DNA of 64,000 nt from Prevotella sp. GTDB taxonomy: Bacteria > Bacteroidota > Bacteroidia > Bacteroidales > Bacteroidaceae. A model generated the notes under the pieces. It was not told the origin of the DNA, ran no database searches, and saw nothing but the letters and a program-made list of their open reading frames with translations. Shown here piece after piece: positions 42,294-49,498 of this stretch (the stretch's first letter is position 1; each line of letters starts with the position of its first letter). The position numbers and the translations under genes were made by a program. The stretch covers positions 1-64,000 of the forward strand of contig JAFZUS010000103.1 in NCBI GenBank assembly GCA_017618275.1, read 5' to 3'.

Positions 42294-42535
42294 TTATTTT
42301 AATATCAGTTGCAAAGCGAATCTGGCATTACCGGCATCGCCTACGCGAACTACTTCATTATATACTTGTTCAAGACTACGAGGATTCACCTCTTTAAACT
42401 TATTCATTTCTGGAATAGTCAGTTTGTGACCTGCCAGCATCGCTATCTTAAACAACATGGCAGTACGACTCAGACCGTTTCCTCTGAAGGGCGATTTTAC
42501 CCCCCCTGTTTTACTCCAACATTAGACCTATTCAT
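42294..42535 (-). pseudogene. Small gene interrupted at a G7 tract (frameshift or phase-variable)
   Basis: The ATG at 42535 overlaps the stop of the upstream gene (ATGA), a normal coupled start in this operon. Translation gives MNRSNVGVKQGG and then a stop directly after a run of seven G (C7 on the plus strand, 42500-42506). With one more G the frame stays open for 80 residues: VKSPFRGNGLSRTAMLFKI, then AGHKLTIPEMNKFKEVNPRS, ending at 42294. The downstream part has clear coding character. It is either on/off phase variation by G-tract slippage or an assembly error in the homopolymer. A restart at the internal ATG (about residue 23) could rescue a 58-residue product. Function unknown. Confidence 0.65.
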
Positions 42536-42897
42536 TGTGTCATTCCTTTATAGTTCAACATCGGATTATACAACACATCACAAAACCAGACATCGCCATT
42601 GGCACGAACACACATTCTACAGTTTTCCAAATACGGCTCACTCTCAATAGTAAACTCACCACCATACTTATTAGTGACTTTCACGCCAGGCTTCAGGAAA
42701 TCCAAGAAATCCTTAAAATCATAAGAGGTAAAGATACTGAGTAGGTCACGCTCACCATTCCAATCATAACAGATCAGACCGGTGCCCATACTTTCTGCTA
42801 CGACCTTCGCTTTAGTAGCTATAGCCGAACAATTCCTGAGCGTAATTTTCTGTACGCACACATCAGGAACATGCTTTTTTACTTCATTCTTTGTCAT
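42532..42897 (-). CDS. Hypothetical protein
   Basis: A 121-residue protein. It has a mixed fold with hydrophobic strands (TGLICYDWNGERDLLSIF; FKDFLDFLKPGVKVTNKYGG) and a Cys-containing C-terminal half (ENCRMCVRANGDVWFCDVLY). Not recognised. Its stop overlaps the start of the G7-interrupted gene. Confidence 0.7.
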   Translation of the reverse strand: MTKNEVKKHVPDVCVQKITLRNCSAIATKAKVVAESMGTGLICYDWNGERDLLSIFTSYDFKDFLDFLKPGVKVTNKYGGEFTIESEPYLENCRMCVRANGDVWFCDVLYNPMLNYKGMTQ

Positions 42898-42928
42898 ACG
42901 TTCAATTCTCTAAAACTATATTCATATA

Positions 42929-43420
42929 TTACACATTCAACACCACATATTTACCTTCTATCTTAGACTGGCGCAAGCGACGGTCACACTCATGGCCAAA
43001 GGCAACGAGTACAGAGCCAAAGAACGGCGAACCAGTAGATCCTTCTGGCGTAATGAATTTGATGCGATGACGCATAAAGAGCATCGAGGCAGCCTTAGTA
43101 AAGATGACCTCCTGGAACAGCAAATTATCCACCTGATTCTTCAGCAGCGCAATACCATTGCCATGCTTGGCCAGTTTCTCCACAAACGGACGAAGCAAAG
43201 GACGGCTATAAGGTGGGTTCATAAACACAACAGCAGTATCGGGCCACGTCTGACTCAATCCATCCGACTCCTGATTGAACGACAACGGCGCAATCTCGTA
43301 TGGAGGTTGCATAGGCGCACACGGATCGAGGTCAAACGGGCCAAGTTCATCAATCACCCAACGAGGGGTGTACCACTCATCGGAACTGACTACTGGATTC
43401 TGCTGTGTTCTATTTGCCAT
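42929..43420 (-). CDS. Phage DNA N-6-adenine methyltransferase (Dam family)
   Basis: A 163-residue protein of the compact phage Dam family, which transfers a methyl group from S-adenosylmethionine to adenine N6. Visible: DEWYTPRWVIDELGPFDLDP near the start (SAM-binding and conserved W-x-T-P), and the catalytic NPPY in VVFMNPPYSRPLL. The length is typical. Phages use it to protect their genome from host restriction or to mark replication. It starts 2 bases after the Tad2-like gene. Confidence 0.9.
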   Translation of the reverse strand: MANRTQQNPVVSSDEWYTPRWVIDELGPFDLDPCAPMQPPYEIAPLSFNQESDGLSQTWPDTAVVFMNPPYSRPLLRPFVEKLAKHGNGIALLKNQVDNLLFQEVIFTKAASMLFMRHRIKFITPEGSTGSPFFGSVLVAFGHECDRRLRQSKIEGKYVVLNV

Positions 43421-43422
43421 GA

Positions 43423-44154
43423 TTATACCTTCTCAGGATCAACCAGTACCCAATCGTCGGCCAACATATCGGTCTGCGATGCCAACCAACCATTCACGAT
43501 AGAACCATCAGCAGCCTTCATACAGATATACTGAGTGAAGAAACGCTCCTTACGCTCATTAGGATGGTTCTTAACCCACTGCTTGAAATTATAGGGCAAC
43601 GACTTCACAGTATCGATGATAAAGTCATCCTTCAACACGTCAAACGGACGCATGAAAAGGAACATGCCCTTACCATTCCAACCTTCACGGGCCACCAGAA
43701 AACCATGCTTCAGCGAACCGATAGCCTGGCCAAAGCTACCACTCTGACCAACCTGTAATACCTGCGATTCCGAGGCACCCGTCACATAACATGTTTCCAT
43801 GTCGCCACGAGTAAACTTGCCGTCAAAATCTTTGTTTTCAGTCTTTTTCTGAGTCTCTACTGCGCCAAGATATTTCTCGGCCATTTCGTCTAAATTCATC
43901 ATAATAATACCGTGTTTAAATAAATATTTCGATAACAGTTTTCCTAACCAGTCAGTCCAATCTAATACCACGAATAACGCCCAGAAATAGTTGTATGCTG
44001 GAACAAACATCATCAGCTGCTTCTTCAAAGCACTACTGCAATAGCGTTTACCAGTCCAGGCATTACGGCATGTCACCACCAGGAAGTCAATAAACAAGAT
44101 GACTACCGGCACCAAGTAACCGTATATGATTGTGGCATCAATGAGCTTATCCAT
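43423..44154 (-). CDS. Membrane-anchored Tad2-like (DUF2829) protein
   Basis: A 243-residue protein of two parts. Residues 1-85 hold two membrane segments (TIIYGYLVPVVILFIDFLVV and FVPAYNYFWALFVVLDW). Residues about 140-243 match DUF2829, the Tad2 anti-Thoeris domain: SFGQAIGSLKHGFLVAREGW, NGKGMFLFMRP, then YICMKAADGSIVNGWLASQT and DMLADDWVLVD. Tad2 binds the cyclic ADP-ribose-type signal made by Thoeris and so blocks abortive infection. An internal MMNLDEMAEKYLG (residue 85) could start a soluble form. It sits in the early block beside the Dam methylase, a good place for a counter-defence gene. Domain recognition is strong; sequestering activity is inferred, and DUF2829 proteins are not all tested. 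Confidence 0.85.
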   Translation of the reverse strand: MDKLIDATIIYGYLVPVVILFIDFLVVTCRNAWTGKRYCSSALKKQLMMFVPAYNYFWALFVVLDWTDWLGKLLSKYLFKHGIIMMNLDEMAEKYLGAVETQKKTENKDFDGKFTRGDMETCYVTGASESQVLQVGQSGSFGQAIGSLKHGFLVAREGWNGKGMFLFMRPFDVLKDDFIIDTVKSLPYNFKQWVKNHPNERKERFFTQYICMKAADGSIVNGWLASQTDMLADDWVLVDPEKV

Positions 44155-44155
44155 A

Positions 44156-44773
44156 CTATTCTAAAAATTTGGGATAAAGGTCGATCAGTTTGAAGGCGTA
44201 GGCATAGACTTCGGGATTAGAGTCCCAGGTGCCTTTGCCACATACATGGTCGATCATGTCGATAAAGCACTCACGCAGATTGCTATGGATGTTATGGCGA
44301 ATGCTGACATGATACTGTCCGTTAGGGAGTTTCTTACGCTTGATGTCGAGCCAGGTAAAGTCACCCGTTTCCTTCGTCTTGATGTCCGTCGCGCTCATAA
44401 TACCATGGAAAATACCCTCACGCAACATGTCGGCCTCAGAGATATCCTGAAGGTGCTCACGACGTTTCTCGGTAATCTCTATCTGGTACTGCATCAGCTC
44501 CGGACGGACAAAGAGTTTGTTTTCCCACGCGGGCAACTGCATAGGATGCTCCACACCCAACTCACGCTGCAAGCGACGGATAAACCTGATCTTATCGCCA
44601 GGAGTGGGCAGACTACGCCAGATAAAGCCATAACCTTCGGCGATGGCCACCCGTTCGCCCACCTCATACTGTCGGCGGTCGGTGGTCAACCGGCGGGTCA
44701 TATCCTTCTTACCCTCTGTAACCAGCGTAGTAAGCCCCTGCGTAAAGCGGATGATCTGCAACTTATCCATCAC
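44156..44773 (-). CDS. ASCH/PUA-like domain protein
   Basis: A 205-residue protein. The N-terminal KKDMTRRLTTDRRQYEVGER with VAIAEGYGF and the central IEITEKRREHLQDISEADML with REGI match phage ASCH-type proteins (RNA-binding PUA-like fold), in which a K-x-x-T-R-R segment and the E-x-x-R-x-E-x-L-Q-D-I-S region are usual. Known members are ribonucleases, N4-acetylcytidine amidohydrolases or unassigned. It overlaps the upstream gene by 4 bases. The exact activity is unknown. Confidence 0.8.
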   Translation of the reverse strand: MMDKLQIIRFTQGLTTLVTEGKKDMTRRLTTDRRQYEVGERVAIAEGYGFIWRSLPTPGDKIRFIRRLQRELGVEHPMQLPAWENKLFVRPELMQYQIEITEKRREHLQDISEADMLREGIFHGIMSATDIKTKETGDFTWLDIKRKKLPNGQYHVSIRHNIHSNLRECFIDMIDHVCGKGTWDSNPEVYAYAFKLIDLYPKFLE

Positions 44774-45258
44774 TTTTTTGGTTTCTCTACCTTCAGCGTA
44801 GCCTTCTTTGCAGTATTCACAGTAGCCCTTACTGCTGGCTTCTTTTTCTTACGGGAATGCTTGGCTTCCTCGGCTGCTTTCGCCATACGCTGCACGAGCA
44901 CGGCATCCTGCATGGGTTTATACACGGGCAACAGTTCGTTGAAGGCATCGAGGGGAGTAATACCCTTCATGTCGCCCAACTGCTCAACCATAAAGAGGAT
45001 ATCGCACGTACTGATGCAGGCTGCCATCAGCAGGGCCATCGAGGTATGCTTCTGGAGCAAGTCGCTCTGAATGATATAACCTCCAACGAGTGCGGTCAGT
45101 TGTGTTTCCAGACCCTCTACCTCTTTTTCCAGAGCCTTCAACTCCTGAAGTTCCTCTTTGGTCTTAGGCTCATGCTGTTTCATCATCACTTCCATTGCAA
45201 TGCGGACTAAATCACCCTTCTTCAATGGACGCTGCTTAGTTTCTTTCTTTTCTGCCAT
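44770..45258 (-). CDS. Hypothetical helical protein with basic tail
   Basis: A 162-residue protein: helical core with a hydrophobic stretch (SMALLMAACISTCDILFMVE) and a very Lys-rich C-terminus (SRKKKKPAVRATVNTAKKA), which suggests nucleic-acid binding. Not recognised. It overlaps the ASCH gene by 4 bases. Confidence 0.7.
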   Translation of the reverse strand: MAEKKETKQRPLKKGDLVRIAMEVMMKQHEPKTKEELQELKALEKEVEGLETQLTALVGGYIIQSDLLQKHTSMALLMAACISTCDILFMVEQLGDMKGITPLDAFNELLPVYKPMQDAVLVQRMAKAAEEAKHSRKKKKPAVRATVNTAKKATLKVEKPKK

Positions 45259-45291
45259 AATTTTTTCTATTTAATACTTTTAACTATAACG

Positions 45292-46077
45292 TTATTCAGA
45301 CGGTTTTCCTTCTCGATAAAATTTTTGAATACTTTCCTTCCAGATGAACTCAAATCCCCACTGACCAGCGAGACGTACAACGGTACGCATGAAACGGTCG
45401 CATTCATCCCAACAGTAGCGCGTCTTAGAGTATGGCGAGAGCAAGCCAATACGAAACTCCTCACAATAGCCAGCACTATCCATAATCATTTCGAGCGATG
45501 ATCTGAAATCGATAACCGGCTCAATAGATGCCCACGTATGGAAACCATACTCATGCAAATGACGCATGGCATCCATGCGCATGATATTGCTGGGTGCATT
45601 CGGCTCCAGTTCGTTATGTCCGGTCAATGTGAATCCCAGATGCAACAGGTCACGATATGGATGCCACGAGCCCAGCACATAGTCCAAAGCCACCCAATGC
45701 ACATCTTTCGTCAGGATAAACACCGGAACACCATGCTCTAAGGCATAGAGCGAACAGCGGAATGTCAGTTCCAAAGTCTCAGGAAGGCATGGGTCAGTAC
45801 TGAAAGAGAAGAAAATGCCACCGTCAGTCTTAAACTGCTCCTGGTAGGAATCCACTTCTTTACAGAAGCGTCGGTAAGCCTTCTCTTCAGTACCACCCAC
45901 TTTCTTCTCAATCTCAGGCACGGCACCACCGAGCTGCTTTCCCATCGGGCCACGACGCAGGTAGCAATAAGTACACTGATGACGGCAACCTTTATACAGA
46001 TTGCAACCCCATACGGCATACTCCGCTGCGGGGCCTTCCGGCTTATAAATGGCACGATGGGCGAGAGGTCGTTTCAT
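45292..46077 (-). CDS. Radical SAM protein (spore photoproduct lyase-like)
   Basis: A 261-residue protein with the CxxxCxxC cluster motif that binds a 4Fe-4S cluster: C31, C35 and C38 in YKGCRHQCTYCYLRR. Later parts (FSFSTDPCLPETLELTFRCS; VPVFILTKDVHWVAL; ASIEPVIDF) match the SplB-like group found in many bacteria and phages. Spore photoproduct lyases repair UV-damaged thymine dimers, but relatives act on other nucleic acids or proteins. It sits between ThyX-like and ASCH genes in the early block, so nucleotide or DNA modification is plausible. Substrate unknown. Confidence 0.88.
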   Translation of the reverse strand: MKRPLAHRAIYKPEGPAAEYAVWGCNLYKGCRHQCTYCYLRRGPMGKQLGGAVPEIEKKVGGTEEKAYRRFCKEVDSYQEQFKTDGGIFFSFSTDPCLPETLELTFRCSLYALEHGVPVFILTKDVHWVALDYVLGSWHPYRDLLHLGFTLTGHNELEPNAPSNIMRMDAMRHLHEYGFHTWASIEPVIDFRSSLEMIMDSAGYCEEFRIGLLSPYSKTRYCWDECDRFMRTVVRLAGQWGFEFIWKESIQKFYREGKPSE

Positions 46078-46098
46078 ACCTATTTATCATAATTATTA

Positions 46099-46992
46099 TT
46101 ATAGTAACGTCGAGCTTTCACCGCCATAGACCCGCATCTGGGGTAAAATGACATCGTGGATCTGCTGTGCAGCGATGTGCGCATTGGGGTGCGGTTTACC
46201 GGTTTCACCCGTCAGACGCAGACGCATGATATTGCGCCACTCAAACACGTTGTAAGTGTAAGCCACACGGGTAGCGGCATCGAGACAGAGGAACCCACGC
46301 GCATCCTGTGCGGGCAGTCCCAGACGGAGGCCCAGCATATAGCACCATTCCGACATCTTCCAACCGACACGCGCCAGCAGCTTCTTCGACCAGTGCGCAC
46401 ACTCATACCAATGCGGCAGACAGATGGTGATGCCACCACGCTTGCCAAAGTTGACATATCGTGTCGATTGCTCGGCGATATTGTTGGGCGAAGTGCGGTT
46501 CAGCTCTCTCGAAGTAGATATCTGTGTAGTCACACAGACGGTATAACGAATGAGTGCGAAGGCCGTCGGGAAATTCAACTCCTTAGCCTTGGCCACAAAG
46601 TCCTGGAGCGTCACCTCGTATGGTTTCAGTTCCTTGGCGATGGCCTTTGCATCCATCAGGAAATGACGGTTTGTAGAGACAAAGAAGGTACGCTCCTTTT
46701 TTCTTCTTATCCTTATGGTAGCGGATGCACACATAAGGGGTGTTATTGAGGGCCGTAATGAGCCACAAGGGAAACACGCTGTTGTCTGGTTCACCTTCAC
46801 AGCAAAGACGAAATAGGCGCTGCCATGTCGGAACATCGACAGGTGCTTACGCTTCAGCAACATGTCGCAGAAGTCCTCTGCGCTTTTCTGGCCACCCTCG
46901 GAGGCGTAGCACAGACGGGCAGCACGAGCCACCTGTTCCTGCCAAACCTCCGGAGAGGGCCAAAGTTCAACTGTAGGTTTTATTAATTGCAT
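46099..46992 (-). CDS. thyX: ThyX-like thymidylate synthase with a compensated double frameshift
   Basis: A 297-residue protein. FAD-dependent thymidylate synthase makes dTMP from dUMP using methylenetetrahydrofolate. Visible: N-terminal LIKPTVELWPSPEVWQEQVA with ARLCYASE; the signature region NRTSPNNIAEQSTRYVNF (divergent from R-H-R-x7-S, but S-x-R-Y intact); and a C-terminal GFLCLDAATRVAYTYNVFEW followed by NIMRLRL. Between about 46697 and 46780 the reading frame gives a Cys/Arg-rich stretch with no family character, whereas the neighbouring frame reads VFPLWLITALNNTPYVCIRY, which fits ThyX (L-x-x-N-x-P-Y). The sequence therefore holds one base missing near 46780 and one base extra in an A6 run (46697-46702). 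This is either a real paired mutation or assembly errors. Confidence 0.75.
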   Translation of the reverse strand: MQLIKPTVELWPSPEVWQEQVARAARLCYASEGGQKSAEDFCDMLLKRKHLSMFRHGSAYFVFAVKVNQTTACFPCGSLRPSITPLMCASATIRIRRKKERTFFVSTNRHFLMDAKAIAKELKPYEVTLQDFVAKAKELNFPTAFALIRYTVCVTTQISTSRELNRTSPNNIAEQSTRYVNFGKRGGITICLPHWYECAHWSKKLLARVGWKMSEWCYMLGLRLGLPAQDARGFLCLDAATRVAYTYNVFEWRNIMRLRLTGETGKPHPNAHIAAQQIHDVILPQMRVYGGESSTLL

Positions 46993-47008
46993 ATCAATCG
47001 TTGAAAAG

Positions 47009-48040
47009 TTAATATCCTCTGAGAGTTATTCCCGCATCCTTACAGCGGGCAAAGAAATACGCTATCGAGATCTTATCCGGACTGGAATTGTACTTGAACT
47101 TTTCTTCCACATCCTTTGCATTATACTTTGACACATTGATACGGCTCACGCGGTCAAAGAACTCGAATCCGTAGGGTGCCGGAAGGTTGGCCAACGACAG
47201 GCCCACACGAAACCACACATCGTAGTCATTCACGATGTCGGTATTGGTACGCTCCAGCAGCTCTACCATCCGGCGCACACGCTCAACCAACTGGTCGTCA
47301 CTCTCGCCACTGCTGCTATACACCGCTGCCTTCGGAGCCAACACCTGTTCGCTGGTCTCTAAGCACACACCGGCATAAGCCAGGGCATGTTCATTGATAT
47401 AGGGATCGGAGTCATACGAAGCAAAGCGTATGCGAGTCACGTCACCACACTTACGGTCTATCTGGATGCCCAGCGCCGAGTACTCGCGCAGCAGGGCCTT
47501 GAACTGTTCCTTATGGTATTGCGGATAGAGCAACGGAATGAGAGCGAAGTAGCCGGTACCGCTGCACGACTTCATCAGCAGCGCCACTTCAGGACGGTGG
47601 CGAAGGGTACGCAGAATGCTCTTCATATCGCCCAGGCTCTCGTTATCCTGATGATCGATGTCTATGCAGAGGAATCCCGTATGCTGTGCCAGATGCGACC
47701 CACGACGCGACACCATTTCCTTCACTATGAACTTCTCACCCGTCCGGCGGTTGGTCTTTTCCACCTCCACCTCTCGCGGCTCAAAGAGTCCGGAGAGCGT
47801 AGCGCCTGGAAGGAACTGCTTGGTCTCGCGGTATTCGTCAGATGCCTTCGCAGCCTTCTCGCCCATCGTCTCTACCATGCCACGCAACTTCTCAACCACA
47901 GGCTGCCAGCGATCCGTCATACAGAACTCGCGGATGGTCATCGACTGGATGATCTCACCCGTTTCCATATCTACGAAGCGCCCGACGTTATCCTTCGCGT
48001 CAGTATAGACAGAACACATGCGGTCGAAAATGGAGTCCAT
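47009..48040 (-). CDS. Primase (BT4734-like N-terminal domain plus PriCT-2)
   Basis: A 343-residue protein. Residues about 75-230 match the BT4734/BF3469-like prim-pol domain of Bacteroidetes elements: GFLCIDIDHQDN with the metal-binding Asp pair (D-x-D), KSCSGTGYFALIPL as the S-x-x-G nucleotide-binding loop, and IQIDRKCGDVTRIRFASYDSD. The C-terminal 80 residues (NDYDVWFRVGLSLANLPAPY; DKISIAYFFARCKDAG) match PriCT-2. Such proteins lay down RNA or DNA primers and often sit next to a helicase gene; here the helicase is 12 kb upstream. It is the second gene of the early block and starts 3 bases after the membrane protein. Confidence 0.87.
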   Translation of the reverse strand: MDSIFDRMCSVYTDAKDNVGRFVDMETGEIIQSMTIREFCMTDRWQPVVEKLRGMVETMGEKAAKASDEYRETKQFLPGATLSGLFEPREVEVEKTNRRTGEKFIVKEMVSRRGSHLAQHTGFLCIDIDHQDNESLGDMKSILRTLRHRPEVALLMKSCSGTGYFALIPLLYPQYHKEQFKALLREYSALGIQIDRKCGDVTRIRFASYDSDPYINEHALAYAGVCLETSEQVLAPKAAVYSSSGESDDQLVERVRRMVELLERTNTDIVNDYDVWFRVGLSLANLPAPYGFEFFDRVSRINVSKYNAKDVEEKFKYNSSPDKISIAYFFARCKDAGITLRGY

Positions 48041-48043
48041 TAC

Positions 48044-48436
48044 CTATTTATTATTATAATAGTTGTAATAGTTATGCCACTTAGCCCAGGCCCATTCCAC
48101 CAGAATATTGATGAGCCATGCCAGACAGAAACCGAGACCCATCAGCCAGAAGCCACGCCAGAACCAATACGACATAACAAAACACAGGGTACCAAGAAAC
48201 AGGTGTACCAATGTCTCTACGGGGTAATCCTTATGGAAGTAGCCCTTGCGCCATTTCCAGTCTTTGTCTGGCGACTCATCCTTACTGTACTGATAGGATA
48301 TCAGACCTGCGGTAGCCATCGAACCAATGAACATGCCGACAGGTAACGTCCAACCACCACCGAGGATACCCAGCGCGATCACCGTCAACAGCGACATCAA
48401 CAATACCCAATTCAGGATAACGAGATAGATTTTCAT
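48044..48436 (-). CDS. Small membrane protein, first gene of the early block
   Basis: A 130-residue protein with about four membrane segments: 4-22, 25-44, 77-93 (LVHLFLGTLCFVMSYWF) and 97-115, and a Trp/Tyr/Asn-rich C-terminus. It starts 38 bases after the promoter at 48474-48504. Not recognised. As the first early gene it might act in host takeover or superinfection exclusion. Confidence 0.75.
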   Translation of the reverse strand: MKIYLVILNWVLLMSLLTVIALGILGGGWTLPVGMFIGSMATAGLISYQYSKDESPDKDWKWRKGYFHKDYPVETLVHLFLGTLCFVMSYWFWRGFWLMGLGFCLAWLINILVEWAWAKWHNYYNYYNNK

Positions 48437-48473
48437 AAGCGTTTCACCTTATATGATATTTGTTATTCGCGGA

Positions 48474-48504
48474 CAAAGTTAAACATAATATTTGAATAGA
48501 CAAA
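48474..48504 (-). promoter_or_regulatory. Host-type early promoter (TTTG, N19, TAACTTTG)
   Basis: Read leftward, TTTG (48501-48504) and TAACTTTG (48474-48481) are separated by 19 bases, a textbook Bacteroidetes promoter. There is no TCACR motif. It drives the 48.4-37.6 kb operon and should be active with host RNA polymerase alone. Confidence 0.82.
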
Positions 48505-49128
48505 ATAAAAATCTATTTAATTTCTTATATCGTGTAAGTTTTAACATTTGAACACAATCGGAGCCACCAAATAATCCGTTTTCGAGGTCGAGGAAATTTT
48601 CTCCCTGACCAGGGATATTTTCTCCTTTTAAACCTCAAAACTACTTTTTGCAGCCCGAATCCCCAATTTCTGTAAAGTCAAAAACGGGGAAAAAAGTTAT
48701 CGAAAGTTCTGAAAAGATTTCAAAAGGAGATTTTGAAATCGCTTTAACTCGCTGAAAATCAGACATAAACATTGGTAAAAAGTTATTTTTTCCTTTTTTC
48801 TAAAAAACTTAGTACACACGGGAAGAAAAATAGAAAACGGAATTTATGACAAAAATTCCATGAAAACCGCTCGCTTTATGCCACCTCCCCTCGCCCCCAA
48901 GTATCTGATAATCAAAGGAGAAAGTGGAACTTTCGCTTTGTTGCTCAATTTCTTTTAGGGTACGGGATTTCTATCTCTATCAGAGAGAAATTTTTTCTCA
49001 AAATATATATGAGGTATGCGAAAAACCATCATTTTCTCCTTTTGGCCCTCTGGAAATGCCCAGGAATGCCCTAAATAGAGGGAAAGGAGAAAAATATTAA
49101 TTCATCCTTGAAATTTCCTTGAATATCT
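48505..49128. promoter_or_regulatory. Non-coding control region with repeated AAAGGAGA octamers
   Basis: No gene is visible. AAAGGAGA or its complement TCTCCTTT occurs five times in 470 bases (48621-48628, 48723-48730, 48914-48921, 49035-49042, 49083-49090). AT-rich blocks lie between them, along with a perfect inverted repeat at 48716-48740. The layout suits a replication origin or a regulatory hub; which one cannot be decided from sequence. Confidence 0.55.
48716..48740. repeat. Perfect 10-bp inverted repeat
   Basis: GATTTCAAAA-GGAGA-TTTTGAAATC: a 10-bp perfect stem with a 5-base loop that overlaps one of the AAAGGAGA octamers. There is no gene end nearby on either strand that would need a terminator, so an operator or origin element is more likely. 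Confidence 0.7.
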
Positions 49129-49160
49129 TTTGGTAGTTTCAGGGATTTTTCGTACCTTTG
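49129..49160 (+). promoter_or_regulatory. Host-type rightward promoter (TTTG, N20, TACCTTTG)
   Basis: TTTG at 49129-49132 and TACCTTTG at 49153-49160 are separated by 20 bases, a near-ideal Bacteroidetes promoter pointing right. No rightward protein gene follows, which argues for a non-coding transcript. Confidence 0.7.
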
Positions 49161-49166
49161 TACCCA

Positions 49167-49370
49167 GTATTAAATTGGGGTATTATGCCCTAATTACATT
49201 AGTTCAGAGAGGTGGCGGTGCCACCATTTTGATTACTACCGTAGGTGCGGAGTAAGATTACTACCGTAGGTGCGGGAAAGCGCGAGATTTAGATTACCTT
49301 GGTGGCGGGAAAGCCGCGAGAGGGATATATGATAAGCGAGGGCCACGTCTCACGACGTAGGCCCTCGAAC
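49167..49370 (+). ncRNA. Candidate structured plus-strand RNA
   Basis: Downstream of the rightward promoter lie several strong stems but no open frame of note: GGTGGC-GGT-GCCACC (49213-49227), small GC stems with GGAAA-type loops within the direct repeats, and a 13-bp hairpin with one bulged base (CGAGGGCC-ACGTC with GACGT-A-GGCCCTCG, 49337-49367). The leftward ketosynthase gene ends at 49499, so the transcript would be convergent and possibly antisense to its 3' end. An RNA of about 200 bases is inferred; the 3' end is uncertain as no T-run follows. Confidence 0.4.
49233..49310. repeat. Direct repeats GATTACTACCGTAGGTGCGG
   Basis: Two perfect 20-base copies (49233-49252 and 49258-49277) are followed by a degenerate third (GATTACCTTGGTGGCGG, 49294-49310). 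The second and third copies are followed by GAAAG(C)CGCGAGA-like tails. The spacing of about 25 and 36 bases suggests protein-binding sites (iterons) or repeated RNA hairpins. Confidence 0.75.
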
Positions 49371-49498
49371 GATTACTATACATAAACAGATGTATGTAAT
49401 ACAAGATTTTACTAATACTTAACCTAAAACTAATCTACTAACTACTAACTAAAAAATTCAAATATCATAATGAAGAATGCCCATCCGCTGATGGTGCA

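Noticed and set aside
49213-49370. CRISPR array
   Set aside because: The repeats are only two perfect copies plus one degenerate, with spacers of 5-16 bases, far too short for CRISPR.
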